Shown: positions 1-8,616, numbered from the stretch's first letter. The stretch: 64,000 nt of DNA from Fibrobacterota bacterium (GCA_023436205.1 JAEZKC010000035.1:1-64000); one strand, 5' to 3'. Made by a program: numbers and translations. Notes: a model not told the origin generated them from the letters alone.

Positions 1-117
<117 letters not shown>

Positions 118-128
118 TTTTTATATCT

Positions 129-166
129 AAAGGGTTCCAAGTTTTACTTGGAACCCTTTCGTTTTT
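129..166 (+). terminator. Intrinsic terminator of the rRNA operon
   Basis: A perfect 13-bp stem (129-141 with 147-159) with a 5-nt loop is followed by CGTTTTT. It lies 12 nt after the 5S gene and closes the rRNA operon before the divergent-looking glycosyltransferase region. Confidence 0.92.
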
Positions 167-318
167 ATGCATGGCTGTTGTTCACACATGCTTCACTATT
201 GATTGATGTTTCTGGTTGGTTGTATGTTTGTAAATGGTACCTGCTATAGGATAAGCGAGGGGTGCAGGAGTGCTGTAATCACAACTATCGGATGAAAATA
301 GCCCCGTTCAGGTAAAGT

Positions 319-1323
319 ATGATAAAATTCTTTTCGCATAAGCTGCCTTATAAGATTTCATTTTTGTTAAGTCTTTTAAAAAAAGAACCGGATAAGTCAA
401 CCGGTGTTTGCTTTGTAACTCATGAGTCTACAAAGGGCTGGATCTTTGGTACGAAATGCAGAAGGTTATCGGAACCGATGAGTGTTAACACTATGGTTCA
501 TTACTCATCTATGTTTAGAAATTTGCCGAAAACGTATGGTTATTTCTTCATACATTATAAGTATCTGGCCAGGGCATTGAAATACAATCCAGTTCTGTGG
601 AAATCAAGGATTGTAGTTATGTTTACCCATCCGGCTTGGACCCGAAAATATCCCAAAGAGCATATTGTACATTTGCTAAACAAAGTTGATTATGTGATTT
701 GTCTGAACAAATCTGCCGCTAATGATTTGCATGAAGCTGGTGTCAAAATTGAGAAATTAAAAGTTTACCATTTAGCCTCTGATCCGAAAATATTCACAAG
801 TCATCAAAGAAGATCGAAAGGGCCTTTTACGGTTGGTATGAGTATGGGTTATTATGAAAGGAAAAACCCTGAACTCATGATGAACGTGATTCAAAATATG
901 CCTGACGTGCGATTTATTCTTCTGGGAATCGGGTGGGAGAAGTACAGCCGGTTTGAAGAATTGCGTTCATTTGCGAATTTCACCTATTATGGAGATTTAG
1001 ATTACGACAAGTACCCTTCAATGTATCATGAAATGGATGTTTTCCTGTCTACTTCGAAATTAGAAGGGGGACCTGTACCGTTACTTGAAGCGATGCTGAG
1101 TAATGTTGTACCTGTTGTGTCAAAAACTGGATTTGCGCCTGACATAGTAGTCAACGGAGAAAATGGTTTCCTTTTCGATGTGAACGAAAAACCCGAGGTG
1201 GTTTGCGAGTTGATCAGAAAGGCCTTTAAAATAGAGGGTGATGTACGCAAGTATGCGACAGACCACAACTGGGAAACGTATGCTGGGAAAATTGAGAAAT
1301 TGTTTTACAATGATATAATTTGA
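319..1323 (+). CDS. Glycosyltransferase, GT4-like (GT-B fold)
   Basis: A 334-residue protein with a group 1 glycosyltransferase C-terminal half. The nucleotide-sugar-binding segment contains GGPVPLLEAM, the E-x7-E region typical of GT4 enzymes, followed by a VVNGENGFLF motif. The N-terminal half is less conserved. It probably transfers a sugar to a surface glycan on the cytoplasmic side of the membrane. The ATG follows an AGGTAAAGT ribosome site. It stands alone after the rRNA operon, with no sugar-pathway partner, and its codon use is visibly richer in A/T than the housekeeping genes around it, which hints at transfer. Acceptor and donor cannot be told from sequence. Confidence 0.8.
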   Translation: MIKFFSHKLPYKISFLLSLLKKEPDKSTGVCFVTHESTKGWIFGTKCRRLSEPMSVNTMVHYSSMFRNLPKTYGYFFIHYKYLARALKYNPVLWKSRIVVMFTHPAWTRKYPKEHIVHLLNKVDYVICLNKSAANDLHEAGVKIEKLKVYHLASDPKIFTSHQRRSKGPFTVGMSMGYYERKNPELMMNVIQNMPDVRFILLGIGWEKYSRFEELRSFANFTYYGDLDYDKYPSMYHEMDVFLSTSKLEGGPVPLLEAMLSNVVPVVSKTGFAPDIVVNGENGFLFDVNEKPEVVCELIRKAFKIEGDVRKYATDHNWETYAGKIEKLFYNDII

Positions 1324-1432
1324 TAGAACATACAGAGCATTCGAAAACATAAAAATAATTCTGCACTCCTTGCCTCTTTCTTCCCATTAAGATACTATCT
1401 TAAGCATAAGAAAATTTATCAGAGAGGTTCTC

Positions 1433-2488
1433 ATGCCCATTGCCGACAAGCTCTATTTTTCCAGAGAAAACATTGAAAACTGCCGTTTTAATGCCTCCTC
1501 AGTATTAGCCGAACAGGCCGTGCACTGTCTTGAGCTGGTGGCAGAGCTTGTGGAAACCGGTTTGAATTTTCAGTTCAAGGGTGGAAATTCCCTACTTCTG
1601 GTTCTGGGTGAACCCCAAAGGTTTTCCATAGATGTGGATATCGCTTCAGATCAATCGCGGGAAGAAATTGAAAACGTGCTAAATAAGCTCATTTCACAAT
1701 TCGGAGTGTTCACCCGATGGGAGCGCAGGCAACACAAGACCAAGCCATGGATTCCATTGTCAAGCTACTATTTGTATTACAACAGTCTCTTTGATCCCTC
1801 TCCTGATGTGAATATCATGCTAGATGTTCAGATGAGAAGGAGTGCATACAGAACAGAATTCAGAGAGGTGATCTGCGGTACCTTATATAAATCATCTACC
1901 AAATGTGAACTTCCACTGCCATCATCAATCATTTCAGACAAGCTGCTTACGCTTGGGCCTTCCACTTTGGGAATTCCTGTTGGCAGAGGAAAGGAAGCAC
2001 AGAGACTTAAGCATGTGTATGATGTATCCCGGCTTCTGGGAACTGAGCCGGATGTTGATATGATGAGAGAAAGTTTCGCTTCCTGTCTCAAGCAGGAAAA
2101 CGAGCTGCAGGGTACATCTCATGAAGTGAAGGCAATTGTAAAGGATACACTTTCTTTTCTTTGGTCAACCGCTGCTCATGAGAATAAGCCTGAATTAACG
2201 GGCGCTCCGGTTTTAGATGAAAATATCAAAGGCTTGGAACCTTTCTCTAAACATCTTTTCGAATCTGGATACTCCTGGCAGAATTTACAGCGGGACATGG
2301 CCAGAGCAGCTTTGTGTATAAGTGCTGTTGGCAACGACTCGATAACAAATGATATGCTTCATGCGCAATTCGATATTAACAAGACTGCTTCAGATTCTCA
2401 GCTGCCTTTAAAAATTGCAAACCCTCATGCCAGATTCTGCTGGGAAGCGGTGTACAAATGGTGGAACAGCGAAACGTTCTGGATCTGA
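1433..2488 (+). CDS. AbiEii/AbiGii-type nucleotidyltransferase
   Basis: A 351-residue protein of the AbiEii (DUF1814) family of the polymerase-beta nucleotidyltransferase superfamily. It shows the family's KGGNSLLL motif near residue 49, the metal-binding FSIDVDIA (D-x-D) about 13 residues later, and the helical LKHVYDVSRLL segment near residue 190 that corresponds to the family's K-x2-D-x-Y-D-L block. In known type IV toxin-antitoxin systems this enzyme is the toxin and AbiEi is a separate winged-helix antitoxin. No AbiEi is present here; the next gene is a methyltransferase whose start overlaps this gene's end by 31 nt. The start ATG follows GAGAGG. Toxin activity is inference only. Confidence 0.8.
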   Translation: MPIADKLYFSRENIENCRFNASSVLAEQAVHCLELVAELVETGLNFQFKGGNSLLLVLGEPQRFSIDVDIASDQSREEIENVLNKLISQFGVFTRWERRQHKTKPWIPLSSYYLYYNSLFDPSPDVNIMLDVQMRRSAYRTEFREVICGTLYKSSTKCELPLPSSIISDKLLTLGPSTLGIPVGRGKEAQRLKHVYDVSRLLGTEPDVDMMRESFASCLKQENELQGTSHEVKAIVKDTLSFLWSTAAHENKPELTGAPVLDENIKGLEPFSKHLFESGYSWQNLQRDMARAALCISAVGNDSITNDMLHAQFDINKTASDSQLPLKIANPHARFCWEAVYKWWNSETFWI

Positions 2489-3141
2489 CTGGTTTGATAT
2501 GCCCTCTCTGTCATTCACAATCTCTATCGCTTGTGGGGCAAAACAGGCAGCGTTCGTTTTTTTTATGCAACGAATGTACCCTGATTTCCGTTCCGCCGCA
2601 ACAATGGGTAGATCCCGAGCAGGAGCTTACACGATACAATCTTCATGACAATGCTCTGTCCAATGCCGGATATGTCAAGTATCTTTCTCAGGTTGTTGAA
2701 GAAGTAAGAACTCTTAACCTTCGTGATCCACACATCCTTGATTTTGGCAGCGGACCCAATGCCGTTCTCGCATCACTACTGCAGCAGAGTGGGTTCAGGG
2801 TTAAAGCCTACGATCCGCTTTTTGGACTGGAGCTCAAGAGATCAGAAACATTCGATTTAATTGTCATTTGTGAGGTAATTGAGCACCTTCGGGATATCCT
2901 TGGTGAAATTGAATTGATAAAGAGTATTCTTAATCCGCATGGGTATATCCTGATACGAACTCAGCTGTATCCATCTCAGGAAAAGTTTACTGGCTGGTGG
3001 TATGCCCAGGACAGTACTCATATCCACTTTTTTTCTATCAAATCGATGCACAAGGTGGCGGAACTGCTCGGTATGGAACTGCTGTGCACAGGGCGGAAAG
3101 ACTTTTTTATTTTGAGGCGTTGCGAAAGCCTGGTCAGGTAA
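2458..3141 (+). CDS. Zinc-ribbon class I SAM-dependent methyltransferase
   Basis: A 227-residue protein. The N-terminus carries a C-x2-C (CPLC) and a second C-x2-C (CNEC) about 20 residues apart, which fits a zinc ribbon. A Rossmann methyltransferase domain follows, with ILDFGSGPN as SAM motif I and VICEVIEHL as the post-motif seen in UbiE/Methyltransf_11/23 proteins. Substrate is unknown. It overlaps the AbiEii-like gene by 31 nt and so is probably translationally coupled to it. It meets the convergent phosphoesterase gene with an 8-nt tail overlap. Confidence 0.82.
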   Translation: MVEQRNVLDLTGLICPLCHSQSLSLVGQNRQRSFFLCNECTLISVPPQQWVDPEQELTRYNLHDNALSNAGYVKYLSQVVEEVRTLNLRDPHILDFGSGPNAVLASLLQQSGFRVKAYDPLFGLELKRSETFDLIVICEVIEHLRDILGEIELIKSILNPHGYILIRTQLYPSQEKFTGWWYAQDSTHIHFFSIKSMHKVAELLGMELLCTGRKDFFILRRCESLVR

Positions 3142-3913
3142 CTTCTCTCACCAAAACACCATTTTCTGAGATTGTGACATAATTGAAGGAAACAGGTTTC
3201 CCGGGCTGGAAAATCACTTCCTGATCAAGTGGTGAAGCCCCGAACTGGCAGAAGGGACTAGGTGCACTGAAATAGGAGATACCATCCTTTATTAAACTGA
3301 CTCTTCGATGAATGTGCCCGAAAAACAGTGAAACGGCCCCGTTTTTATCATTCGCTAATCTATTGTGTAAGTTCTCACCATTCAGAAGGAGCATGTCCCG
3401 ATCTACCCAGGGAATATCCATAGATATTGGGGGAAAATGCAAAAAAACAATGCGTGGTGATGAATTTTCTTTGAGATAGCGATCCAAAGCTGCCTCTTGA
3501 GCCTTTTCGAATATTCCATGCGGATCGATTTCCGGTTTTCCATTGCAGTCAAGCACTAGGATTCTGTATCCATTGAATTCGAATGTAAAGGAACTGTTAT
3601 CATTATTGAGATAACATGATTTGGGAACTATCCGATTCAGTTTTCTTACGCTGGCAGGATCATCATGGTTTCCCGGAACATAGATTAGCGGGTATTTGGT
3701 TTCTGAAAAAGCCTGATCAGCTAGTTCGTATGACTTAGGGTGGGGGCGGTTGACAATATCACCCGAATGAAGAATGAAATCTACTGGAGCGTTGAAATCT
3801 TTTATAAGCTTGATAAGATTTTGAGTGCATTGATAAGTATTGATGTCATGCAGGAGGAAATCGGTTTCACTGCCGATATGAGTATCACTGATGTGAATGA
3901 AATTAATTTTCAT
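3134..3913 (-). CDS. Calcineurin-like metallophosphoesterase
   Basis: About 259 residues beginning at MKINFIHISDTHIG. All metal-site motifs of the family are present in order: D-x-H (SDTHIG), GD (HSGDIV), GNHD (PGNHDD), a histidine block (FLHFPP) and GHxH (FGHIHR). This matches the CpdA/YfcE-like class III phosphodiesterase group. The substrate could be a cyclic nucleotide or a phosphomonoester. The frame stays open upstream to 4012, but the start at 3913 puts the first motif at the N-terminus as usual for the family and overlaps the end of the PilZ gene by 11 nt, suggesting translational coupling. Confidence 0.85.
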   Translation of the reverse strand: MKINFIHISDTHIGSETDFLLHDINTYQCTQNLIKLIKDFNAPVDFILHSGDIVNRPHPKSYELADQAFSETKYPLIYVPGNHDDPASVRKLNRIVPKSCYLNNDNSSFTFEFNGYRILVLDCNGKPEIDPHGIFEKAQEAALDRYLKENSSPRIVFLHFPPISMDIPWVDRDMLLLNGENLHNRLANDKNGAVSLFFGHIHRRVSLIKDGISYFSAPSPFCQFGASPLDQEVIFQPGKPVSFNYVTISENGVLVREVT

Positions 3914-4259
3914 TGTTGCCGGTTGCATATTTTTGGATGCATTTTCGGAGCAGTGTGCGTTCTGCAAGCCCAAGATTACGGAATTGGGCTCCCATTCTGG
4001 ATTCTCCATCATCTTGGCGACTATGAACTATTGTTGCCTCACAAATCATTCTGATACCAGTGTCGGGAAGATTGAATGTTAATAAGACCGGTGTCCCGGA
4101 TGCTCTGTTCGTAGATGCAGAAAACAGCATGCCACCTTCGCTCAGGTCCATTACCCAACCGTGGTCAGTTTCATTTTCGCCTTGTGGGAAGCGGGACTGG
4201 ACTTTGATATCGACTCCGAAAGCTTCTCTTCCTACCCGGAAATGTAAGCGCCGTTCCAT
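3903..4259 (-). CDS. PilZ domain protein
   Basis: About 118 residues starting MERRLHFRVG. PilZ c-di-GMP-binding signatures are visible: R-x3-R (RLHFR) at the N-terminus and D-x-S-x2-G (DLSEGG) about 40 residues later. It is probably a c-di-GMP effector, and a diguanylate cyclase occurs elsewhere in the window. The frame is open up to 4346, but the ATG at 4259 is preceded by CTGGAGAACAC, a good ribosome site, and places the R-x3-R motif where it should be. It forms an overlapping pair with the metallophosphoesterase, so both may act on nucleotide signalling. Confidence 0.85.
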   Translation of the reverse strand: MERRLHFRVGREAFGVDIKVQSRFPQGENETDHGWVMDLSEGGMLFSASTNRASGTPVLLTFNLPDTGIRMICEATIVHSRQDDGESRMGAQFRNLGLAERTLLRKCIQKYATGNNEN

Positions 4260-4416
4260 GTGTTCTCCAGTAATAAAAATTTGAAAGAATATAAATCCGG
4301 CGTAAAAGAGTGCAGAACCCAAAATGCCTATGCGTTTTTGGACCACTGAATCTCTTTTTCAGTAATGAAAACAGAAGTATATTGCTAGTCTTATTGAGGA
4401 AGGCTTATTCGAATCA

Positions 4417-5271
4417 ATGATTAGTATACTTGCTCCAACTAGAATAACTCTGGCACTGGATATTATCAGGAAACTTGATCAGGGGCCGTTCAAAGGTTAC
4501 CATGAACTTGGCATCGTTAAGCATCAGATCGATTTGAGTGATATTTTATATATAGAAAAAGCTTCTGCGATGTCCCTTGAGTGTGAAAATGAGATGGTTC
4601 CCTGTGATGAACGGAATATCTGCTGGAGGGCAGCTGAGCTTATTAAATCCCGTTTTGGTATTGGAGATAGTGTCAGGATAATTATCGAGAAAAGAATTCC
4701 CGTAATGGGGGGGCTTGCAGGAGGCTCTGCTAATGCTGCTGCCATGCTGAAGGCACTGAATCAACTGTGGGATTTGCACTTATCAAAAGAACAGCTCTCT
4801 TCTCTTGGTCGGGAACTTGGCATGGATGTTCCCTTTTTCTTTACAGGTCATACTGCTTACGATTCTGAGTCCACCGGGATTCTTGAACCGATCCCAACTG
4901 ATTTGCAGATGCATTTCGTGTTGGCAATACCTGAATTCGGGGTTTCGACTAAAGATGCCTATGGGGCTCTAGACTATTCCAAAATCGGGAAAAACACAAA
5001 TATAACCCGGAATCTTAGAGCCGCTTTGGAACAGAATAATATTCACGATATAGACCAGTATCTTCACAATGATTTTGAGATATCTGTGTATTCCCAGTAT
5101 CCAAGACTTCGGGAGATAAGAGATAAACTGCTTAAGGCAGGATGTTCTGGTGCTGTGATGAGCGGGTCAGGTTCGACAATACTGGGTGTTGTGCCTGATA
5201 AAGAAACTGCAGAGAAGGTGGCTAGCACCGTTGACTGTAGAAGTATTGTTACCCGGACCCTGGGACACTAA
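4417..5271 (+). CDS. ispE: 4-diphosphocytidyl-2-C-methyl-D-erythritol kinase (IspE-type GHMP kinase)
   Basis: A 284-residue GHMP kinase. It has the N-terminal strand with GYHEL near residue 28, the ATP-binding GGLAGGSANAAAM loop at about 98-110, the catalytic aspartate in GMDVPFF (Asp137) and the C-terminal MSGSGST loop. These match IspE, which phosphorylates CDP-methylerythritol in the non-mevalonate isoprenoid pathway. One oddity is that the N-terminal PAKLNL motif, whose lysine is catalytic in E. coli IspE (Lys10), reads PTRITL here, so lysine is arginine. Length is normal for the family. A divergent GHMP kinase with another substrate is the alternative. Confidence 0.78.
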   Translation: MISILAPTRITLALDIIRKLDQGPFKGYHELGIVKHQIDLSDILYIEKASAMSLECENEMVPCDERNICWRAAELIKSRFGIGDSVRIIIEKRIPVMGGLAGGSANAAAMLKALNQLWDLHLSKEQLSSLGRELGMDVPFFFTGHTAYDSESTGILEPIPTDLQMHFVLAIPEFGVSTKDAYGALDYSKIGKNTNITRNLRAALEQNNIHDIDQYLHNDFEISVYSQYPRLREIRDKLLKAGCSGAVMSGSGSTILGVVPDKETAEKVASTVDCRSIVTRTLGH

Positions 5272-5286
5272 TTAATGGAGACCGGC

Positions 5287-5619
5287 ATGGAAAGATTACG
5301 TGTAAACAGAACGAACAATTTCAAATGGAATACACGTCAGGAACTCTATGATTATTTTCTGGCGCATTTCGGTCTTAACAAGGAGAGAGTTGATTCAGAG
5401 ATAAGTGATGTCCTGGAGATTTTCTCTTTACGAAAAGGTGAGTCGATAAAGCCCCAGGAACTCTGGCAAAAGGTAGGGAAAACACTGGAGCACCGTTTGG
5501 TAGGTTCCTGCCTTTGCGAAAATCAATCCGATACTGATTATAATCAGGGTGAATCGGATAAGAATTCTGAAAAATGCAATGATGAACCGTCTGAATTCTT
5601 CGGGTGGTATGAAATTTAG
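5287..5619 (+). CDS. Small hypothetical protein
   Basis: About 110 residues, starting MERLRVNRTN. I recognise no domain. The first half is basic and helical-looking; the last 35 residues are acidic and rich in Asn, Asp and Ser. No signal peptide or membrane segment is visible. An earlier ATG at 5275 is possible, but GGAG lies 6 nt before the ATG at 5287. It sits 15 nt after ispE and its end overlaps the next start by 11 nt, so it is probably an operon member between ispE and the lipase. Confidence 0.6.
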   Translation: MERLRVNRTNNFKWNTRQELYDYFLAHFGLNKERVDSEISDVLEIFSLRKGESIKPQELWQKVGKTLEHRLVGSCLCENQSDTDYNQGESDKNSEKCNDEPSEFFGWYEI

Positions 5620-6343
5620 TAGATGCATCATCTGCTTCCAGATATTAATAGCTCTGCTCTGGTGTGATTCTTTTTGTCAGTCTGGCGCCAATGAAACTGT
5701 TGTACTTCTCCATGGACTGGGCAGATCGTCATCCAGCATGAAGAAATTGGAGAAGAGTTTACAGGCCAAGGGCTACTCCACCATTAATCTTTCCTACCCG
5801 TCCAGAAGAGTTCCCATAAAAGATATAGTAGATTCAATTTTGCTTCCAAAGCTTGAAGAGGTACCATCCGAAACTGAAAAGATTCATTTCGTCACTCATT
5901 CCATGGGTGGGATCGTTGTCCGGTATATGCTTGCGTATTATCATATTGAAAAGCTTGGGCGTGTGGTGATGTTGGGTCCGCCCAATGGGGGAAGTGAAGT
6001 TGCCGATTTCCTGCACGATAAGCCCCCGGTTTCCACTGTTTTGGGGAAAAACCTTGCAGATCTTCAAACTGATTCATCCAGTCTGGTAAATGTGTTGCCC
6101 GCCCTGTCATGCGAAGTGGGAGTTATCGCCGGAACACGCAGTATCAACTGGATCAATTCGCTTATTATTCCGGGTAAAGATGACGGCAAGGTTTCGGTGG
6201 AGAATACGCGTCTGGAGGGAATGACCGATCACATTGTTTTGCCGGTTACTCACACATTCATGATGAAAAACAGAAAGGTTATAGATCAGGTTATAATCTT
6301 TCTGTCAAGCGGGCATTTTAGTGGCTCCAGAAAAACTCATTAG
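5609..6343 (+). CDS. Secreted alpha/beta-hydrolase, lipase/esterase-like
   Basis: About 244 residues. The start MKFSRCIICF leads into a hydrophobic export signal ending near WCDSFCQSG; a cysteine there could be lipidated, but the lipobox is poor. The mature part has VVLLHGLGRS as the oxyanion-hole motif, HSMGG as the nucleophile elbow (G/H-x-S-x-G type) and a late VTHTF that could supply the catalytic histidine. This resembles PGAP1-like/EstA lipases. The start overlaps the preceding gene by 11 nt; the frame is open further upstream, but that extension would put charged residues before the signal peptide. The 3' end overlaps the convergent gene by 26 nt. Confidence 0.78.
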   Translation: MKFSRCIICFQILIALLWCDSFCQSGANETVVLLHGLGRSSSSMKKLEKSLQAKGYSTINLSYPSRRVPIKDIVDSILLPKLEEVPSETEKIHFVTHSMGGIVVRYMLAYYHIEKLGRVVMLGPPNGGSEVADFLHDKPPVSTVLGKNLADLQTDSSSLVNVLPALSCEVGVIAGTRSINWINSLIIPGKDDGKVSVENTRLEGMTDHIVLPVTHTFMMKNRKVIDQVIIFLSSGHFSGSRKTH

Positions 6344-6860
6344 ATCCAGGACGTTCGCGGTAACGGTCAAGGGGAAATGAACCAAATGTCTGATGAAAAG
6401 AGTATGAGCCCGGGAAAAATCCACTATAACCATAGTATGTATCTTCTGGAATTCTCATTGCACTGAAACGAAGGGTCAAATTCTCAGTCGGTTTCCATGA
6501 AAGGGAAACATCAAAGGGAACGTTTTTAAAGTAATCGAGTGATTGAATGTTTTCCTGATTAAAATTCTGGTTGGTATTGAATGTAGAGTGAATGGGTAAG
6601 GCGAAATTGAGGCTGAGTTCCAGCGGCGCATTGAACCGGTAGGTCATCATGGTGGAATAGAGGCTTTGAGATTTCAGGTCGGAAAACTGGGAACCGCCCA
6701 TGCTGAAGCTCATGCTGTGACTTACAGAAAGTCTGGACAAGTCCAGCAGGCTTGTGGAAGAGCTGGAATCACTACTGGAATTGTCATCTTCGTAGGCGCT
6801 TTCGGACTGTGCAAAGATTGATAGAGCGGCTGCAAGGATCACTACGGCAAACTTTCTCAT
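6318..6860 (-). CDS. Exported hypothetical protein, probably outer-membrane beta type
   Basis: A 180-residue protein with a clear signal peptide (MRKFAVVILAAALSIFAQS), then a Ser/Asp-rich linker and alternating polar/hydrophobic segments such as LELSLNFALPI and LTLRFSAMRI that look like outer-membrane beta strands. No family is recognised. A ribosome site AGGAG lies before the ATG and a plausible promoter is upstream on the same strand. It overlaps the convergent lipase by 26 nt. Confidence 0.6.
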   Translation of the reverse strand: MRKFAVVILAAALSIFAQSESAYEDDNSSSDSSSSTSLLDLSRLSVSHSMSFSMGGSQFSDLKSQSLYSTMMTYRFNAPLELSLNFALPIHSTFNTNQNFNQENIQSLDYFKNVPFDVSLSWKPTENLTLRFSAMRIPEDTYYGYSGFFPGSYSFHQTFGSFPLDRYRERPGSNEFFWSH

Positions 6861-6947
6861 AAGGGTCTCCTGTATTGTCAGTTTTACCGCTAAAGCTCAT
6901 TATGAGTACGGCAGAGTACCTGAATTTATTGTTATTCCTCTGATAAT

Positions 6948-6975
6948 ATAATATTGTTGAAATACCCAGAATCAA
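6948..6975 (-). promoter_or_regulatory. Candidate sigma-70-type promoter for the exported protein at 6860
   Basis: Read on the minus strand: TTGATT (-35, 6970-6975), a 16-nt spacer and TATTAT (-10, 6948-6953), about 85 nt before the start codon. Assigned by eye only. Confidence 0.35.
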
Positions 6976-7037
6976 TAAATGCATATTAGATTATAGGCTG
7001 CTGTATCTGAGAGAATACAGGATTTTTCTCAGGAAAG

Positions 7038-7065
7038 TTGCTTTTCTCTGTTTTTTTCTTATATT
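7038..7065 (+). promoter_or_regulatory. Candidate sigma-70-type promoter for the secreted protein at 7135
   Basis: TTGCTT (7038-7043) and TATATT (7060-7065) are separated by 16 nt, giving a short leader before the ATG at 7135, which is itself preceded by GAGAGGGGG. Assigned by eye only. Confidence 0.4.
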
Positions 7066-7134
7066 AAACGTGTAACTCACCTATAAATGGATGGTTAGGT
7101 AAACATCAGTTAATCTGATTGAGAGGGGGCGTAA

Positions 7135-8460
7135 ATGATTCGTACATTGAAATCGGCGTTACTGCCGGTACTGGCTATGGCTGTTGTAGCGAGTGCAGCA
7201 GACATTCTGGTGGATGATTTCACCAGCTCATCGGAATCCCGTAACAAGTGGCTCTCTGAACTGCCTGCAGAGATGATGAGTATCACTGTTGGAGGCGGAA
7301 GCTGCAGTATTAATAATACCAGCACCTATTCGGGGGCTTACGGGCACACATTCTCCGGTACAAAGCCGTCCACTTTCACTATTACCTATACGGTAAAGTC
7401 CAGTCCGGCTAATGGCGGCGGTGTTTTGTTCTGTAGACAGCCGGAGACATTTGACGGCTATTTCATTAATACTACCGCAACAGATGTTTATGTGATGAGA
7501 TTCGGGAGCACAAATCAGAATGTGTTCCAAAAGTCGGGGCACTTCGCATCCCAGGACAATCAGATCACTGTCAGTAAGCAGGGATCAAACTTTGATGTGT
7601 CAGTAAACGGAGTGCTTGTAGGCAAATTCACAGACGCAACGTACTCTTCGGGTGATGTTGCTCTCTTTTTAAATGGTACAGCACAAGTGGTCTATGGGGC
7701 ATTTAAAATGACCGACCAGTTCACTCCGGGAGTGAATAGAACAAGCTTTACTGATGATTTTAGCTGTTCATCGATTTGGTGGACCCGGCTTGAGGACGAG
7801 GCAACTGTTAATGTCGCTGATGGGGTGCTGAATGTTGTGACAGGTGCAAGTGAGAGCTTTTGGATGCATACCGAGTTGCCTTTAGATAATGGGTCTTTAA
7901 CACGGGTAGAAGTTTCTCATAAAGCCGGGAGCCCAACCGGGTCCTACGGTCTGATTCTTACAGGAGCAGGCAACCCTACTCCTATGGTTTATTTCGGAAT
8001 TAGAGGTGATCGCCGCTGGTATGTGGCAAAACCGGGAGAAAGTTATGCTCCTGCACTGAATGCAGCTATTAAGGGACAGGCTGATGGTAACAATTATTTC
8101 ATCGATACTCTTGAAATCAGAAAAGAAGCAGGTTCTCAGAACTATGTATTTACAGTCAATGGTATCAATCTTAAGGAATATACCGGCGTAGATTTTGAAA
8201 TTACCGGTGTGGGTCTATTTGCAGATCCCAGTCTTACATTGCAGTATGATAATTTTCTTGTTGACGTAACCAGCCCTATCAGGAATAACCTTCGAGTACA
8301 GAGAAGCCCCGTTGTCAACAGCCGCATCATAGGTTCCTTTGACCTTCTCGGTCGTAGAAGCACCCCTATCACTACTCAGGGTGTTTCGGTTAGAAGAACA
8401 TCCGGAGTTTACCTCAATGAGCAGGGTAAGAATATCATGATCAGAGGTCGTAAAAACTGA
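7135..8460 (+). CDS. Secreted protein with two tandem jelly-roll-like domains and a C-terminal sorting-type tail
   Basis: A 441-residue protein with a signal peptide (MIRTLKSALLPVLAMAVVAS, cleavage near ASAAD). Two domains of about 175-190 residues follow, each opening with D-D-F (VDDFTSS, then TDDFSCS) and ending in a strand such as LYG/YDNF, as in laminin-G/concanavalin-like carbohydrate-binding modules. The last 55 residues (SFDLLGRR...SGVYL) resemble type IX secretion type A sorting tails, though short. Fibrobacterota use such tails on surface and secreted proteins. It is flanked by its own promoter and terminator, so it is probably monocistronic. No catalytic motif is seen. Confidence 0.65.
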   Translation: MIRTLKSALLPVLAMAVVASAADILVDDFTSSSESRNKWLSELPAEMMSITVGGGSCSINNTSTYSGAYGHTFSGTKPSTFTITYTVKSSPANGGGVLFCRQPETFDGYFINTTATDVYVMRFGSTNQNVFQKSGHFASQDNQITVSKQGSNFDVSVNGVLVGKFTDATYSSGDVALFLNGTAQVVYGAFKMTDQFTPGVNRTSFTDDFSCSSIWWTRLEDEATVNVADGVLNVVTGASESFWMHTELPLDNGSLTRVEVSHKAGSPTGSYGLILTGAGNPTPMVYFGIRGDRRWYVAKPGESYAPALNAAIKGQADGNNYFIDTLEIRKEAGSQNYVFTVNGINLKEYTGVDFEITGVGLFADPSLTLQYDNFLVDVTSPIRNNLRVQRSPVVNSRIIGSFDLLGRRSTPITTQGVSVRRTSGVYLNEQGKNIMIRGRKN

Positions 8461-8491
8461 TTGCGACTAGGATCTGCAAAGGATTTTCGAG

Positions 8492-8526
8492 AGGGCATCC
8501 ACACTCGGGTGCCCTTTGTTTTTTCC
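8492..8526 (+). terminator. Intrinsic terminator after the secreted jelly-roll protein
   Basis: An 8-bp stem (8493-8500 with 8507-8514, one G-U pair) with a 6-nt loop is followed by TTTGTTTTTT. It lies about 30 nt after the stop codon. Confidence 0.82.
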
Positions 8527-8616
8527 TCAATTTTTTTATCTGCTAGCCATGGCAATTCTTAATTTATAACTCACTATTCCTCTTCACCAGGTGGTTTACT
8601 TAAAATGGAGTATCAA

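Noticed and set aside
2458..3141. AbiEi antitoxin role for the gene after the AbiEii-like toxin
   Set aside because: The protein has a SAM-binding methyltransferase fold pattern, not a winged helix with the AbiEi C-terminal domain.
6857..6872. Shared 14-nt leader ATAAGGGTCTCCTG-type sequence, also near 28768-28785
   Set aside because: It is mostly the ribosome site itself and occurs only twice, so it is probably coincidence.
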